This document shows, in pieces, positions 16,395-24,232 of a stretch of DNA of 64,000 nucleotides. The DNA lies in NCBI RefSeq assembly GCF_016924645.1, contig NZ_JAFFJV010000009.1, positions 124,001 to 188,000 on the forward strand, read 5' to 3'. The notes below the pieces were generated by a model, which was not told the DNA's origin, did not search any database, and saw only the letters and a program-made list of their open reading frames with translations. Position 1 is the first letter of the stretch. The number at the start of each line of letters is the position of its first letter. This stretch comes from Rufibacter psychrotolerans. GTDB lineage: Bacteria; Bacteroidota; Bacteroidia; Cytophagales; Hymenobacteraceae. Both the position numbers and the translations under genes were made by a program.

Positions 16395-17648
16395 CTATAG
16401 GCTTACCGCCGCGGCGCTTTTCACCAAGGCGTCTTCCTGCTGGGGCATGAGTTCCAGCAGTTCGTCAAAGGTAGCTACCAGCTCCGCAGGGGTGTTTTCG
16501 CCCAGGGCTTCTTCGCATTTCTTCAGGAATACCTCCTTGGGTTTGAGGTCGGCCAGGTCCTGTTCGGGGGCTACCTGCTGGTCCAGGCTCTGGTGGGTGA
16601 TGGTGCGTAGCGGCCGGTGGATGAGCAACTGCACGCTGGGCTGCAGCGCAAAGGCCTCGTGCAGTTTGGCGGTGTGGTCGTGCAGGTTGTGCTCGTACTG
16701 GAGCTGTACCTCGGCCCAGGCCGGAAAAGCCAGGTCGCCGTTGTCATAGGCCATGATCTTGGGGAACACCTTGTCAATAGTGCCTTTGAACCGCACCAGC
16801 TTGCGCCAGCACGGCACCGGCTTCTCCAGAATTTGGGTGAGCTTGCCCTGCTCAAACTCCAGGATGACCACCTGCTTGCGGTCGGTGATCTCAGAGAAAC
16901 TCAAGGGAATGGGCGAGCCGCTGTAGCGGATGTGCGGCATCTGGTTTACGGTTTGCGGGCGGTGCAGGTGGCCCAGGGCTACGTAGTCAAACTCCACCGG
17001 GAACTGGTCGCCGGCAATCTGGCCCAGGTTGCCCACGTGAATCTCTTTCTCGCTGTCTGAGGCGCTGCTGCCGGCCGCAAACAGGTGCCCGGTGGCCAGC
17101 ACCGGTATGCCCTGGCGTTTGTATTCCAGAATGTGGGGCACCAACTGGGCGTAATGGTCGCAGATGCCTTGTTTCAGGCGGGTTTCGCGTTCCTCAGAGG
17201 TCTCGCCGGGCACCGAGAGGCGCACGTCTTTGTCGCGAAGGAACGGCACGGCGCACACCACGGCCCGGGGCTCGCCTGATTCAGAGGTAACCACAATCAC
17301 CTGGTCCTGGCAATCGGCGGGGGCGCCGCCCACCACGTGCACCATGTAGTGCCTGAGCAGCTCGGAGGGCGCGTTGAGCGTGGAAACCGAGTCATGGTTG
17401 CCGCCAATGACCACCACCTCCTGGCAGCAGGTGTCCTTTACCTCGCGCAGGAAGTCATAGTAGAGCTTGAGGGCGGTGTTGGAGGGGAAGCCCGTGTCAA
17501 AGATGTCGCCGGCAATGAGCAGCAGGTCAATCTTCTCGTCGCAGATGGTCTGGCAGAGCCATTTCAGAAAAAGGCGGTGCTCCTCGGTGCGCTCCTGATT
17601 GGCCAAACGCTGGCCCAGGTGCCAGTCTGCTGTGTGTAGTACTCTCAT
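16395..17648 (-). CDS. sbcD: Exonuclease SbcCD subunit D
   Basis: 417 residues, normal for SbcD. Mre11-type phosphoesterase motifs are M-R-V-L-H-T-A-D8-W-H10, A-G-D-I-F-D near 46-51, G-G-N-H-D, G-H-L-F and G-H-L-H-R-P. The protein is the nuclease half of the SbcCD complex, which cuts DNA hairpins and double-strand ends together with the SMC-like ATPase SbcC. No sbcC gene lies downstream; the next gene on that side is the convergent GNAT gene. The partner must be elsewhere in the genome. Confidence 0.93.
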   Translation of the reverse strand: MRVLHTADWHLGQRLANQERTEEHRLFLKWLCQTICDEKIDLLLIAGDIFDTGFPSNTALKLYYDFLREVKDTCCQEVVVIGGNHDSVSTLNAPSELLRHYMVHVVGGAPADCQDQVIVVTSESGEPRAVVCAVPFLRDKDVRLSVPGETSEERETRLKQGICDHYAQLVPHILEYKRQGIPVLATGHLFAAGSSASDSEKEIHVGNLGQIAGDQFPVEFDYVALGHLHRPQTVNQMPHIRYSGSPIPLSFSEITDRKQVVILEFEQGKLTQILEKPVPCWRKLVRFKGTIDKVFPKIMAYDNGDLAFPAWAEVQLQYEHNLHDHTAKLHEAFALQPSVQLLIHRPLRTITHQSLDQQVAPEQDLADLKPKEVFLKKCEEALGENTPAELVATFDELLELMPQQEDALVKSAAAVSL

Positions 17649-17831
17649 CGTGCCGTTGTCCCTCGCTTCGCTGTAGTTCTGATGCCCGAAGATACAAAAG
17701 CCCTAAAATATTCGGGAGGAAATCTGGACCTGCTTGGGGAAGTCTTGTGGCACCAGCCTGATGCTGAGGGCCGTGGTTTTGCCAAAATTTATTGTACATT
17801 ACTTACCATAAGGCCAAGTCAATGTTCCCCT

Positions 17832-18440
17832 ATGAGGTGTTCTCTCTTTGTTACGGTTGTCTTTGTCTCCATGGCCTCTACAGCCCTGATGGCGCAGGAA
17901 CTGCCCCGTGAACGGCCACATGCGTTTGACGTGAGTTATGGCTTTTATCCTGTCCTCCAGATCAGCAGCAAGATAAACAGTACAGGAGGATGGGGATCGC
18001 CTTGGGAAAGAGAAAGCATACGGTCTATTGGCGCCATCAACGTGGGGTATTCTCTGGACGTGTCTAAACGGATGCAAATAGGAGTGACCTGTTCTTACCT
18101 AAACATCAAGGAAGTGTACGTATCGCGTAGCCCAGGTTACAGCCATGAATACAGACTGGAACAAATAACGTCATGGGCCATGATGCCTGAGGTATCTTAC
18201 AAATGGTATGACAAAAAAGACGGCCAGGTTTACTCCAGTTTGCTCATGGGGGTAGATGTCAGGGAAGAGTCCATCAAAGAGAATGCCCGTGTAGAGTTAA
18301 GTGAAACGATTAGATTAAAAGAATTGGCCTACCAGGTAACCGTTTTAGGGGCGAAAGTAGGCAATACTAGAGGAGTATTTGTTGAGTTAGGATTTGGATA
18401 CGCCGGCTATGGTATTGGTGGTGTTTTTCTGAAATTATAA
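17832..18440 (+). CDS. Small outer-membrane beta-barrel-like protein
   Basis: 202 residues from the ATG at 17832, chosen because a signal peptide begins there (MRCSLFVTVVFVSMASTALMAQ). The mature part alternates polar and hydrophobic residues with many Tyr and Gly, and ends G-G-V-F-L-K-L, a typical outer-membrane C-terminus. Base composition is lower in GC than its neighbours. The next gene encodes a protein of the same size and similar ending, probably a distant paralogue. Confidence 0.6.
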   Translation: MRCSLFVTVVFVSMASTALMAQELPRERPHAFDVSYGFYPVLQISSKINSTGGWGSPWERESIRSIGAINVGYSLDVSKRMQIGVTCSYLNIKEVYVSRSPGYSHEYRLEQITSWAMMPEVSYKWYDKKDGQVYSSLLMGVDVREESIKENARVELSETIRLKELAYQVTVLGAKVGNTRGVFVELGFGYAGYGIGGVFLKL

Positions 18441-18482
18441 GAGAATCACTGCGTAAACCATTGGGTAGCCTGGCCTCTTTCT

Positions 18483-18518
18483 CTTCTGGGGCTATTTCTC
18501 TGAAAACCGCCCCAGAAT
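18483..18518. repeat. 36-bp interspersed palindrome, copy 11
   Basis: TTCTGGGGC...GCCCCAGAA, the first of two adjacent copies between the tandem outer-membrane protein genes. Confidence 0.75.
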
Positions 18519-18533
18519 GCCGGGGTTTACCAG

Positions 18534-18569
18534 GATTTGGCTATTTTTCTGGGGAAACTGCTTGAAAAC
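18534..18569. repeat. 36-bp interspersed palindrome, copy 12
   Basis: GGATTTGGCTA...TGCTTGAAAAC, ending 3 bp before the start codon at 18573, so it forms the ribosome-loading region. Confidence 0.6.
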
Positions 18570-18572
18570 CCC

Positions 18573-19190
18573 ATGGCTACATTCTTCCGGATTTTTGTAG
18601 TATGCCTTCTGGTGGGTGCCGGCGCACAGGCGCAGACCCGTTCCCATACCGTTAGGGTGGGCTACGGAGTGGCCTCGGTGCAGCGGGAATTCAACGGGTT
18701 CTTCAAGGGCCTTTTCACCGGCATTGACTGGACCCGGAACCGGGGCAGGGAGTTTGGGCCCCTGGCGGCGTCTTACAGCTATGCCGTTACTCCTAATTTT
18801 GAGGTGGGCCTGGCCCTCTCGTACACCCAAGCTACCCTGCAGGGGCGCCACTTCCAACCAGACCAGCCAGACCCTACGGCGCCCGCCCTGGACTACGACA
18901 AGGTCATCGCCCAGGAAAAGTCCAGGTTCTACGCCATGATGCCTATCGTGCAGTACAACTGGCTGCACACCCACAAACTGAAGCTGTACAGCGGGGTGGC
19001 GTTGGGGAGGCACTTCAGGAAGATAGACAGCTGGCAGGAAGACAGGGAGCCCCGGAGCGAGACCGTTCACCGGGCCGCTTTCCACCTCAACGCCATTGGC
19101 TTCCAGTACGGCAAGCGGGTGGCGGGCTATGCCGAGTTCGGGCTTGGGTTCCATGGCGTGCTCAACGGGGGCGTGGCCCTCACGTGGTAG
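18573..19190 (+). CDS. Small outer-membrane beta-barrel-like protein
   Basis: 205 residues from the ATG at 18573 with a signal peptide (MATFFRIFVVCLLVGAGAQAQ). The mature chain is rich in Tyr, Phe and Gly and ends L-N-G-G-V-A-L-T-W, a typical barrel C-terminus. It shares layout with the preceding gene: a signal peptide, the phrase A-M-M-P near mid-chain, then a G-F-G-type ending. Two 36-bp palindromes separate the pair, and the second ends 3 bp before this start codon. No function was recognised. Confidence 0.6.
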   Translation: MATFFRIFVVCLLVGAGAQAQTRSHTVRVGYGVASVQREFNGFFKGLFTGIDWTRNRGREFGPLAASYSYAVTPNFEVGLALSYTQATLQGRHFQPDQPDPTAPALDYDKVIAQEKSRFYAMMPIVQYNWLHTHKLKLYSGVALGRHFRKIDSWQEDREPRSETVHRAAFHLNAIGFQYGKRVAGYAEFGLGFHGVLNGGVALTW

Positions 19191-19191
19191 G

Positions 19192-19227
19192 GTTTTGGGG
19201 GCCTTTTTCCAGAAAGGGGCTCAAAAC
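19192..19227. repeat. 36-bp interspersed palindrome, copy 13
   Basis: GTTTTGGGGGCC...GGGGCTCAAAAC, starting 1 bp after the stop codon of the second outer-membrane gene. Confidence 0.75.
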
Positions 19228-19374
19228 GGTTGGCCGCCGGGTTTTCATGGTTCGCGCGGCCGCCCCTAAAACCTGCGTAGCTGCATGGCTTCTTGCGAAA
19301 AGTACTTATATTAGCCCCTTCAAGCCTTTTACAAACGAACTACAAACAAACTATTCCCTAACTTTTACGCATTT

Positions 19375-20925
19375 ATGGCAAACCAACTTTTCGCTAGGAA
19401 GTCAATTGACAAGCTTAGCGCAGACGCCTTCAGTGAGGGGGCGCACAACCTGAAACGAACCCTGGGGCCGGTTAACCTGGTCGCGCTGGGGGTCGGGGCC
19501 ATCATTGGTACCGGTATCTTCGTGCTCACGGGTAGTGCGGCGGCTCAATACACCGGCCCAGCAATTGTGTTGGCGTTTATCCTGGCCGGCTTAGGCTGCG
19601 CGTTCGCGGGGCTTTGCTACGCCGAGTTCGCTTCTATGATCCCCATTGCCGGGTCTGCTTACACCTACGGCTACGCCACCCTGGGCGAGTTTGTGGCCTG
19701 GATCATTGGCTGGGATTTGATTCTGGAATATCTCTTCGGGGCGGCCACCGTGGCCGTGGGCTGGTCTGGCTACGTGGTCTCTTTCCTGCGCGACTTGGGC
19801 GTGAATGTACCACCGGAGTGGAGCAACGCCAGCGGCGTGGAACTGGTGCAGCTGCCCGGTACCAACTCCTGGGTGCGCGTGACCGAGCAACTGGCTACTT
19901 CCCTGGCCGCTGAAGGGGTAGACATTACTACCCTGCCGCATGCCATTGGTATCTTCAACCTGGTGGCCGCCGTGGCCATTGCCTTGGTAACCATTCTGTT
20001 GGTGCGCGGCATGAGCGAGTCTGCCCGGTTCAACAACATTGCCGTGATCATTAAAGTGGGCGTGGTGATCCTGTTCATCCTGGCCGGCGCCAAATACCTG
20101 TTTGGCCACCAGGCCGAGGCCGTTGCGAACTGGACGCCGTTCCTGCCCGAGAACAAAGGCGGTTTTGGCGAGTACGGCTGGAGCGGGGTAATCCGGGCTG
20201 CGGGGGTGATCTTCTTCGCCTACATTGGGTTTGACGCCGTTTCCACCACCGCCCAGGAAGCCAAGAACCCCCAGAAAGACATGCCTATCGGTATCCTGGG
20301 TTCTCTGGTGGTTTGTACCGTGCTCTACATCCTGGTGTCTGGTATCCTCACCGCCATGGTGCACTACAGCCAGCTGAACGTGGCCGAACCCATCGCCATC
20401 GGGATTGAGAAAACCGGTTACACCTTCCTGCGTGACCTGATCAAGATAGGTGCCATTGCCGGTCTTTCTTCGGTGATGTTGGTGATGCTCATGTCGCAGC
20501 CGCGTATTTTCTTTACCATGGCCAACGACGGCTTGCTGCCTCCTATCTTCGGGCGTTTGCACCCTAAGTTCAGAACCCCGCACGTGAGCACCATCTTAAC
20601 CGGGGCCGTTTGCGCCGTGGTAGCGGGTGCTTTCTCGGTAGACGAACTGGGGCACCTGGTGTCCATCGGAACCTTGCTGGCCTTCGTGATTGTGTGTGCT
20701 GGCGTTTGGTACCTGCGTGTGAAAGAGCCTAACCGTCCGCGTCCGTTCAAGACCCCGTTGGTGCCGTTGGTGCCTATCTTGGGTATCCTGGTCTGCCTGG
20801 GCATGATGGCGGGTCTGCCAGCCGAAACCTGGTACCGTCTCCTGGGCTGGATGGCCATTGGTATTGCCATCTACTTCATGTATGGCAAGAAACACAGCGT
20901 AATCCGGAAGGAAAACAACCTGTAA
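19375..20925 (+). CDS. Amino-acid/polyamine permease (APC superfamily, YfnA-like)
   Basis: 516 residues with about 12-13 membrane helices. The APC signature N-L-V-A-L-G-V-G-A-I-I-G-T-G-I-F-V-L-T-G lies near residues 33-52 in helix 1. A second conserved block, F-F-A-Y-I-G-F-D-A-V-S-T, is in helix 6. This is the cationic-amino-acid-transporter-like layout of YfnA and relatives, inner-membrane importers of amino acids. Codon choice is biased to GT-ending codons in places, suggesting good expression. It is a single gene with a hairpin terminator 18 bp after the stop. Confidence 0.92.
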   Translation: MANQLFARKSIDKLSADAFSEGAHNLKRTLGPVNLVALGVGAIIGTGIFVLTGSAAAQYTGPAIVLAFILAGLGCAFAGLCYAEFASMIPIAGSAYTYGYATLGEFVAWIIGWDLILEYLFGAATVAVGWSGYVVSFLRDLGVNVPPEWSNASGVELVQLPGTNSWVRVTEQLATSLAAEGVDITTLPHAIGIFNLVAAVAIALVTILLVRGMSESARFNNIAVIIKVGVVILFILAGAKYLFGHQAEAVANWTPFLPENKGGFGEYGWSGVIRAAGVIFFAYIGFDAVSTTAQEAKNPQKDMPIGILGSLVVCTVLYILVSGILTAMVHYSQLNVAEPIAIGIEKTGYTFLRDLIKIGAIAGLSSVMLVMLMSQPRIFFTMANDGLLPPIFGRLHPKFRTPHVSTILTGAVCAVVAGAFSVDELGHLVSIGTLLAFVIVCAGVWYLRVKEPNRPRPFKTPLVPLVPILGILVCLGMMAGLPAETWYRLLGWMAIGIAIYFMYGKKHSVIRKENNL

Positions 20926-20942
20926 CCTTTCCCACTCTCATT

Positions 20943-20983
20943 CAGAAAGCCCAGTCCTGCAAAGGAATGGGCTTTCTGGTTTT
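20943..20983 (+). terminator. Rho-independent terminator of the permease gene
   Basis: A 16-bp stem with one mismatch (left arm CAGAAAGCCCAGTCCT), a 4-base loop and a trailing GTTTT. Confidence 0.85.
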
Positions 20984-20995
20984 CTGGCCCAGCGC

Positions 20996-21031
20996 GTTTT
21001 GGGGCTAATTTCAGGAAAAAGGCCTTAAAAC
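20996..21031. repeat. 36-bp interspersed palindrome, copy 14
   Basis: GTTTTGGGGCTA...GGCCTTAAAAC, lying beyond the permease terminator. Confidence 0.75.
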
Positions 21032-21222
21032 GGGGGCGTTTGTCTGTTTCGCTGGCGCTGTGCCTTTCTTTATGGAGGGAGCAGGTATTCCCGCAGGGGA
21101 ACTCGGGCCGGGAAGAACCCTTCATTTTAGATTTTCTTTAAAAAGTAGCTAGGGAAAAGCGGCAATGCCTTGTCTATAGGAAAAACAGCAATCTAACAGT
21201 TGGCCTTTGGGCTTCTACCAAG

Positions 21223-23928
21223 ATGAGATTTTCCCTAAAGATTTTCTGCAAGCCATTTTACGCTCTGCTGATGGTGGGTGGCTTTCTTTTCCTTACAGCA
21301 GGTGCGGCAAAGGCGCAGGCCTGGAAGCTCAAAAGCCCACCGCCACGTCAGAAAACAGGAATCTCCTCCCTGCAAAAAGGGCTGGAGTTCACCGTGCCCC
21401 AAGGCGAGCGGATGCCGTTGGGGGCCCGGGACTTGGAACCCTCCGTTACCGGTACCCAACACGCCGGGGTAGAGGGCGATGCTTTCTGGAGCGACAGATT
21501 CAACCTGAGTGGGACCGATGGGCACATCAGGAAGGCGCTGGAGGCCGAGGGCAAGCTGTACGTGATCGGGCAATTCACTTCTATTGGGAATACGGTGGCC
21601 CGGAACATTGCCATGTGGGATGGGCAGACGTGGCATGCGCTTGGGAGCGGCACCAATCTTCCTATCACAGACCTGGTGTGGCACCGGGGCGAACTGTACA
21701 TAGGGGGTAATTTCTCTGAGGCGGGAGGGGTAAGAGTGTACGGCATCGCCCGGTGGGACGGGGACCAATGGCATCCGGTTGGAAACAGTGCCCACCGGCC
21801 CGGCCTGAACTCCGGTTTTGTAGGCGAGTTTTTCTCAGATGAGGCCAACCAGAAGCTGTACATCGCCGGTTCGTTCAGCAAGGTAGATGAGGTAGAAGGC
21901 ACCAGTAACCTGGCCGTCTGGGATGGGGCAACCTGGGCCAGCGTGGGTGGGGGAGCAGACGGCGGTGTGTCTGCGCTGCTGGTGCACCAGGGAAAAGTGT
22001 TCATTGGCGGTAGCTTTCTGCACGCGGGCGGTAAGTCCATCAAGCGCGCAGCGTACCTGCACAACGGAGAATGGCACCAGCTGGGCACCACCCCAGACGG
22101 GCCAGACTCATCCATCAACGAGTTGGTGCTGGAAAGCGCAGCAGATAACACCCTTCTGGCGGGCGGCACCTTCAGAACCATAGACGGCGTTGCACTCAAC
22201 GGCATAGCCCGCTACTCCATCGCAACCAACACCTGGTCTCCGCTTCAGACTGGCGGAAAAACCGGGGTCATGTATGAAGGAGCCCCTGGGGAGGTGGCCA
22301 CCATCAAGGTGGTAAACGGAGCTATTTACCTGGGGGGAGCGTTTGACGAGGCGTACGGGGTAAAGGCCAACAGCGTAGCCCTCTACACCAAAGAAAACGG
22401 CATCAAACCCATTGGAACAGGCTTGGGAGGGGTGAGTGAGTTAGTCATCCGGGCGAATGAAATCATGGCCTTTGGCGGGGCGGTCACCGCCAACGGATTG
22501 GTGAAGGGCGAGGTGAATGGTTCTTTTTACCTCAACGCGGGAGACACTGCGGTGTACGGCATGGCGCGGGCCACCTTTACCCCAGAGACCGCCGGTTCAG
22601 AAATACTCTGGCGAACCTTCTCGGGCAAACCGTTTTTCGGAACCGATGGCTACATCAGAAAAATCCTGGTGCACAAAGGAGACCTGTACGTGGCGGGATC
22701 CTTCAGCAGGATAGGCCATGACAAAGTACGGGACATTGCCCGCTGGAACGGGAGGCATTGGATGCCCTTGGGCAGTGGGGTGGGCAACGGGTACATCAAC
22801 GACATGGTCACCATTGGCAACGATCTGTACGTGGGCGGGTGGTTTGGCCTGCCTAACCAGGATAAAACCACCAGCCATTTGGTTGCCCGCTGGGACGGTT
22901 CCGAATGGCATGGCCTGGGCCAGGGGGTGGGCGGTTACCAAAACTCAGAAGTGTTAGACCTGGAAACAGACGGCACCCACCTCTACGTGGCGGGCATCCT
23001 TCTGGAATCGGCGGGCAACCCCGATGGTACGCACGTGAGCATTGCCAACATAGCCCAGTGGAACGGCCAGCAGTGGCGCTCTTTAGGGCCCGGGCTGGAC
23101 CTGGACGGCATGGTGTATAGCCTGCTGTACCACCAGGGAAAGCTGTACGCCGGCGGCGGAATAAGGCTGCCCGGCAACCAAACCTTGATGTCTGACCTGG
23201 CGAAGTGGGACGGGCAGCAGTGGAGCAGCATAGGGCACTTTGACCACGTGATCCGTTCCATCACCCAGGAAGACAATGTCTTGTATGTGGGCGGCAGATT
23301 CACCGAGGTGAACCGCGTTACCACCGGCGCCCTGGTAAAGGGAACCGGCGACGGCCAGTGGGAATCAGTGGGCAACATCAGCGGCGGAAACGTGGCAGTA
23401 GTTACTTCCTTGTACCGGCACAACGGGCTCCTGTTTGTGGGGGGCGTTTTCCAGAATGCCGGAGCGTTGACCGGGGTCAACGGCATGGCCTACCTGAACC
23501 GGGCCGGCGACTGGAAGAGCATGGGCAGCGGCGCCAACGGATCTGCGCACAGCATGCTGGGGGTGGAAGACCAGCTGTGGATAGGCGGTAATTTCACCCT
23601 GGCCGGGGGCAAACCTGCCTATGGCCTCACTACCTGGCGGGACCCGGGCGTCATCAAGTCGGTTCCCCTGGAGCAGGCGGGCGCAACCAAGCCCAGGGTG
23701 GCCCTCCTGTATCCCAACCCCACGGCGGGCAGCATCCGGGTGCTGGGGCAGAAAAGCCAAATCACCGGCTTCGTGCTGCGTGACCTGAACGGAAGAATTC
23801 TGCTGGAAAAAAGATTCGCGCCCACGCTGGAGTGGCACCTGCCCAGCCTCCCTTTGACCCCCGGGCTTTACCTGGCCGAGATTTACACCAACAAAGGCAA
23901 GCAGCTGGAGAAACTGGTGGTGCAGTAG
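21223..23928 (+). CDS. Secreted beta-propeller protein with type IX sorting tail
   Basis: 901 residues. A signal peptide covers residues 1-32. The body is built of repeats of about 45-55 residues of the form L-Y-V-x-G-x-F-x-x-x-G, then I-A-x-W-D-G-x-x-W, then L-G-x-G, resembling the Rax2/Bud landmark propeller repeat. The phrase G-T-D-G-x-I-R-K-x-L at about residue 96 recurs near 470, so the protein is an internal duplication of two propellers. Residues from about 822 (LLYPNPTAG, then L-R-D-L-N-G-R) form the Por secretion tail recognised by the type IX system. It is probably displayed on or released from the cell surface; ligand unknown. Confidence 0.85.
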   Translation: MRFSLKIFCKPFYALLMVGGFLFLTAGAAKAQAWKLKSPPPRQKTGISSLQKGLEFTVPQGERMPLGARDLEPSVTGTQHAGVEGDAFWSDRFNLSGTDGHIRKALEAEGKLYVIGQFTSIGNTVARNIAMWDGQTWHALGSGTNLPITDLVWHRGELYIGGNFSEAGGVRVYGIARWDGDQWHPVGNSAHRPGLNSGFVGEFFSDEANQKLYIAGSFSKVDEVEGTSNLAVWDGATWASVGGGADGGVSALLVHQGKVFIGGSFLHAGGKSIKRAAYLHNGEWHQLGTTPDGPDSSINELVLESAADNTLLAGGTFRTIDGVALNGIARYSIATNTWSPLQTGGKTGVMYEGAPGEVATIKVVNGAIYLGGAFDEAYGVKANSVALYTKENGIKPIGTGLGGVSELVIRANEIMAFGGAVTANGLVKGEVNGSFYLNAGDTAVYGMARATFTPETAGSEILWRTFSGKPFFGTDGYIRKILVHKGDLYVAGSFSRIGHDKVRDIARWNGRHWMPLGSGVGNGYINDMVTIGNDLYVGGWFGLPNQDKTTSHLVARWDGSEWHGLGQGVGGYQNSEVLDLETDGTHLYVAGILLESAGNPDGTHVSIANIAQWNGQQWRSLGPGLDLDGMVYSLLYHQGKLYAGGGIRLPGNQTLMSDLAKWDGQQWSSIGHFDHVIRSITQEDNVLYVGGRFTEVNRVTTGALVKGTGDGQWESVGNISGGNVAVVTSLYRHNGLLFVGGVFQNAGALTGVNGMAYLNRAGDWKSMGSGANGSAHSMLGVEDQLWIGGNFTLAGGKPAYGLTTWRDPGVIKSVPLEQAGATKPRVALLYPNPTAGSIRVLGQKSQITGFVLRDLNGRILLEKRFAPTLEWHLPSLPLTPGLYLAEIYTNKGKQLEKLVVQ

Positions 23929-24040
23929 GGGCGAGGACTCACGTAGCAGTCAGGCAGCCAGGAACCTGGTCCTGGTTCGCGTTTTTTCCAGCCCAGCCTT
24001 TATAATTGCAGAGCGTCTGCAGAAGCATGGCATCTCAACT

Positions 24041-24084
24041 CCACAGAAAAGCCCGGTCAGGTGTTGGCCGGGCTTTTCTGTGGG
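24041..24084 (+). terminator. Hairpin terminator after the propeller gene
   Basis: An 18-bp stem with one mismatched pair (left arm CCACAGAAAAGCCCGG) and a 7-base loop. The right arm carries CTTTTCTG. It sits about 110 bp past the stop codon. Confidence 0.7.
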
Positions 24085-24096
24085 GGTACCCAAAGG

Positions 24097-24132
24097 GTTC
24101 TGGGGCTGTTTTGGTGAAAACGGCCCTAAAAC
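24097..24132. repeat. 36-bp interspersed palindrome, copy 15
   Basis: GTTCTGGGGCTGTTTT...AAAACGGCCCTAAAAC, close to consensus, 12 bp beyond a terminator. Confidence 0.8.
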
Positions 24133-24232
24133 ATACTAACGCGTGGGGCTATTTTCTAAAGGCAGATTTTTTTCCTACTTTTCCATTTTGCAGACCTTCC
24201 TTTCGCACAAACAAACCTTTACACAAGCTCTC

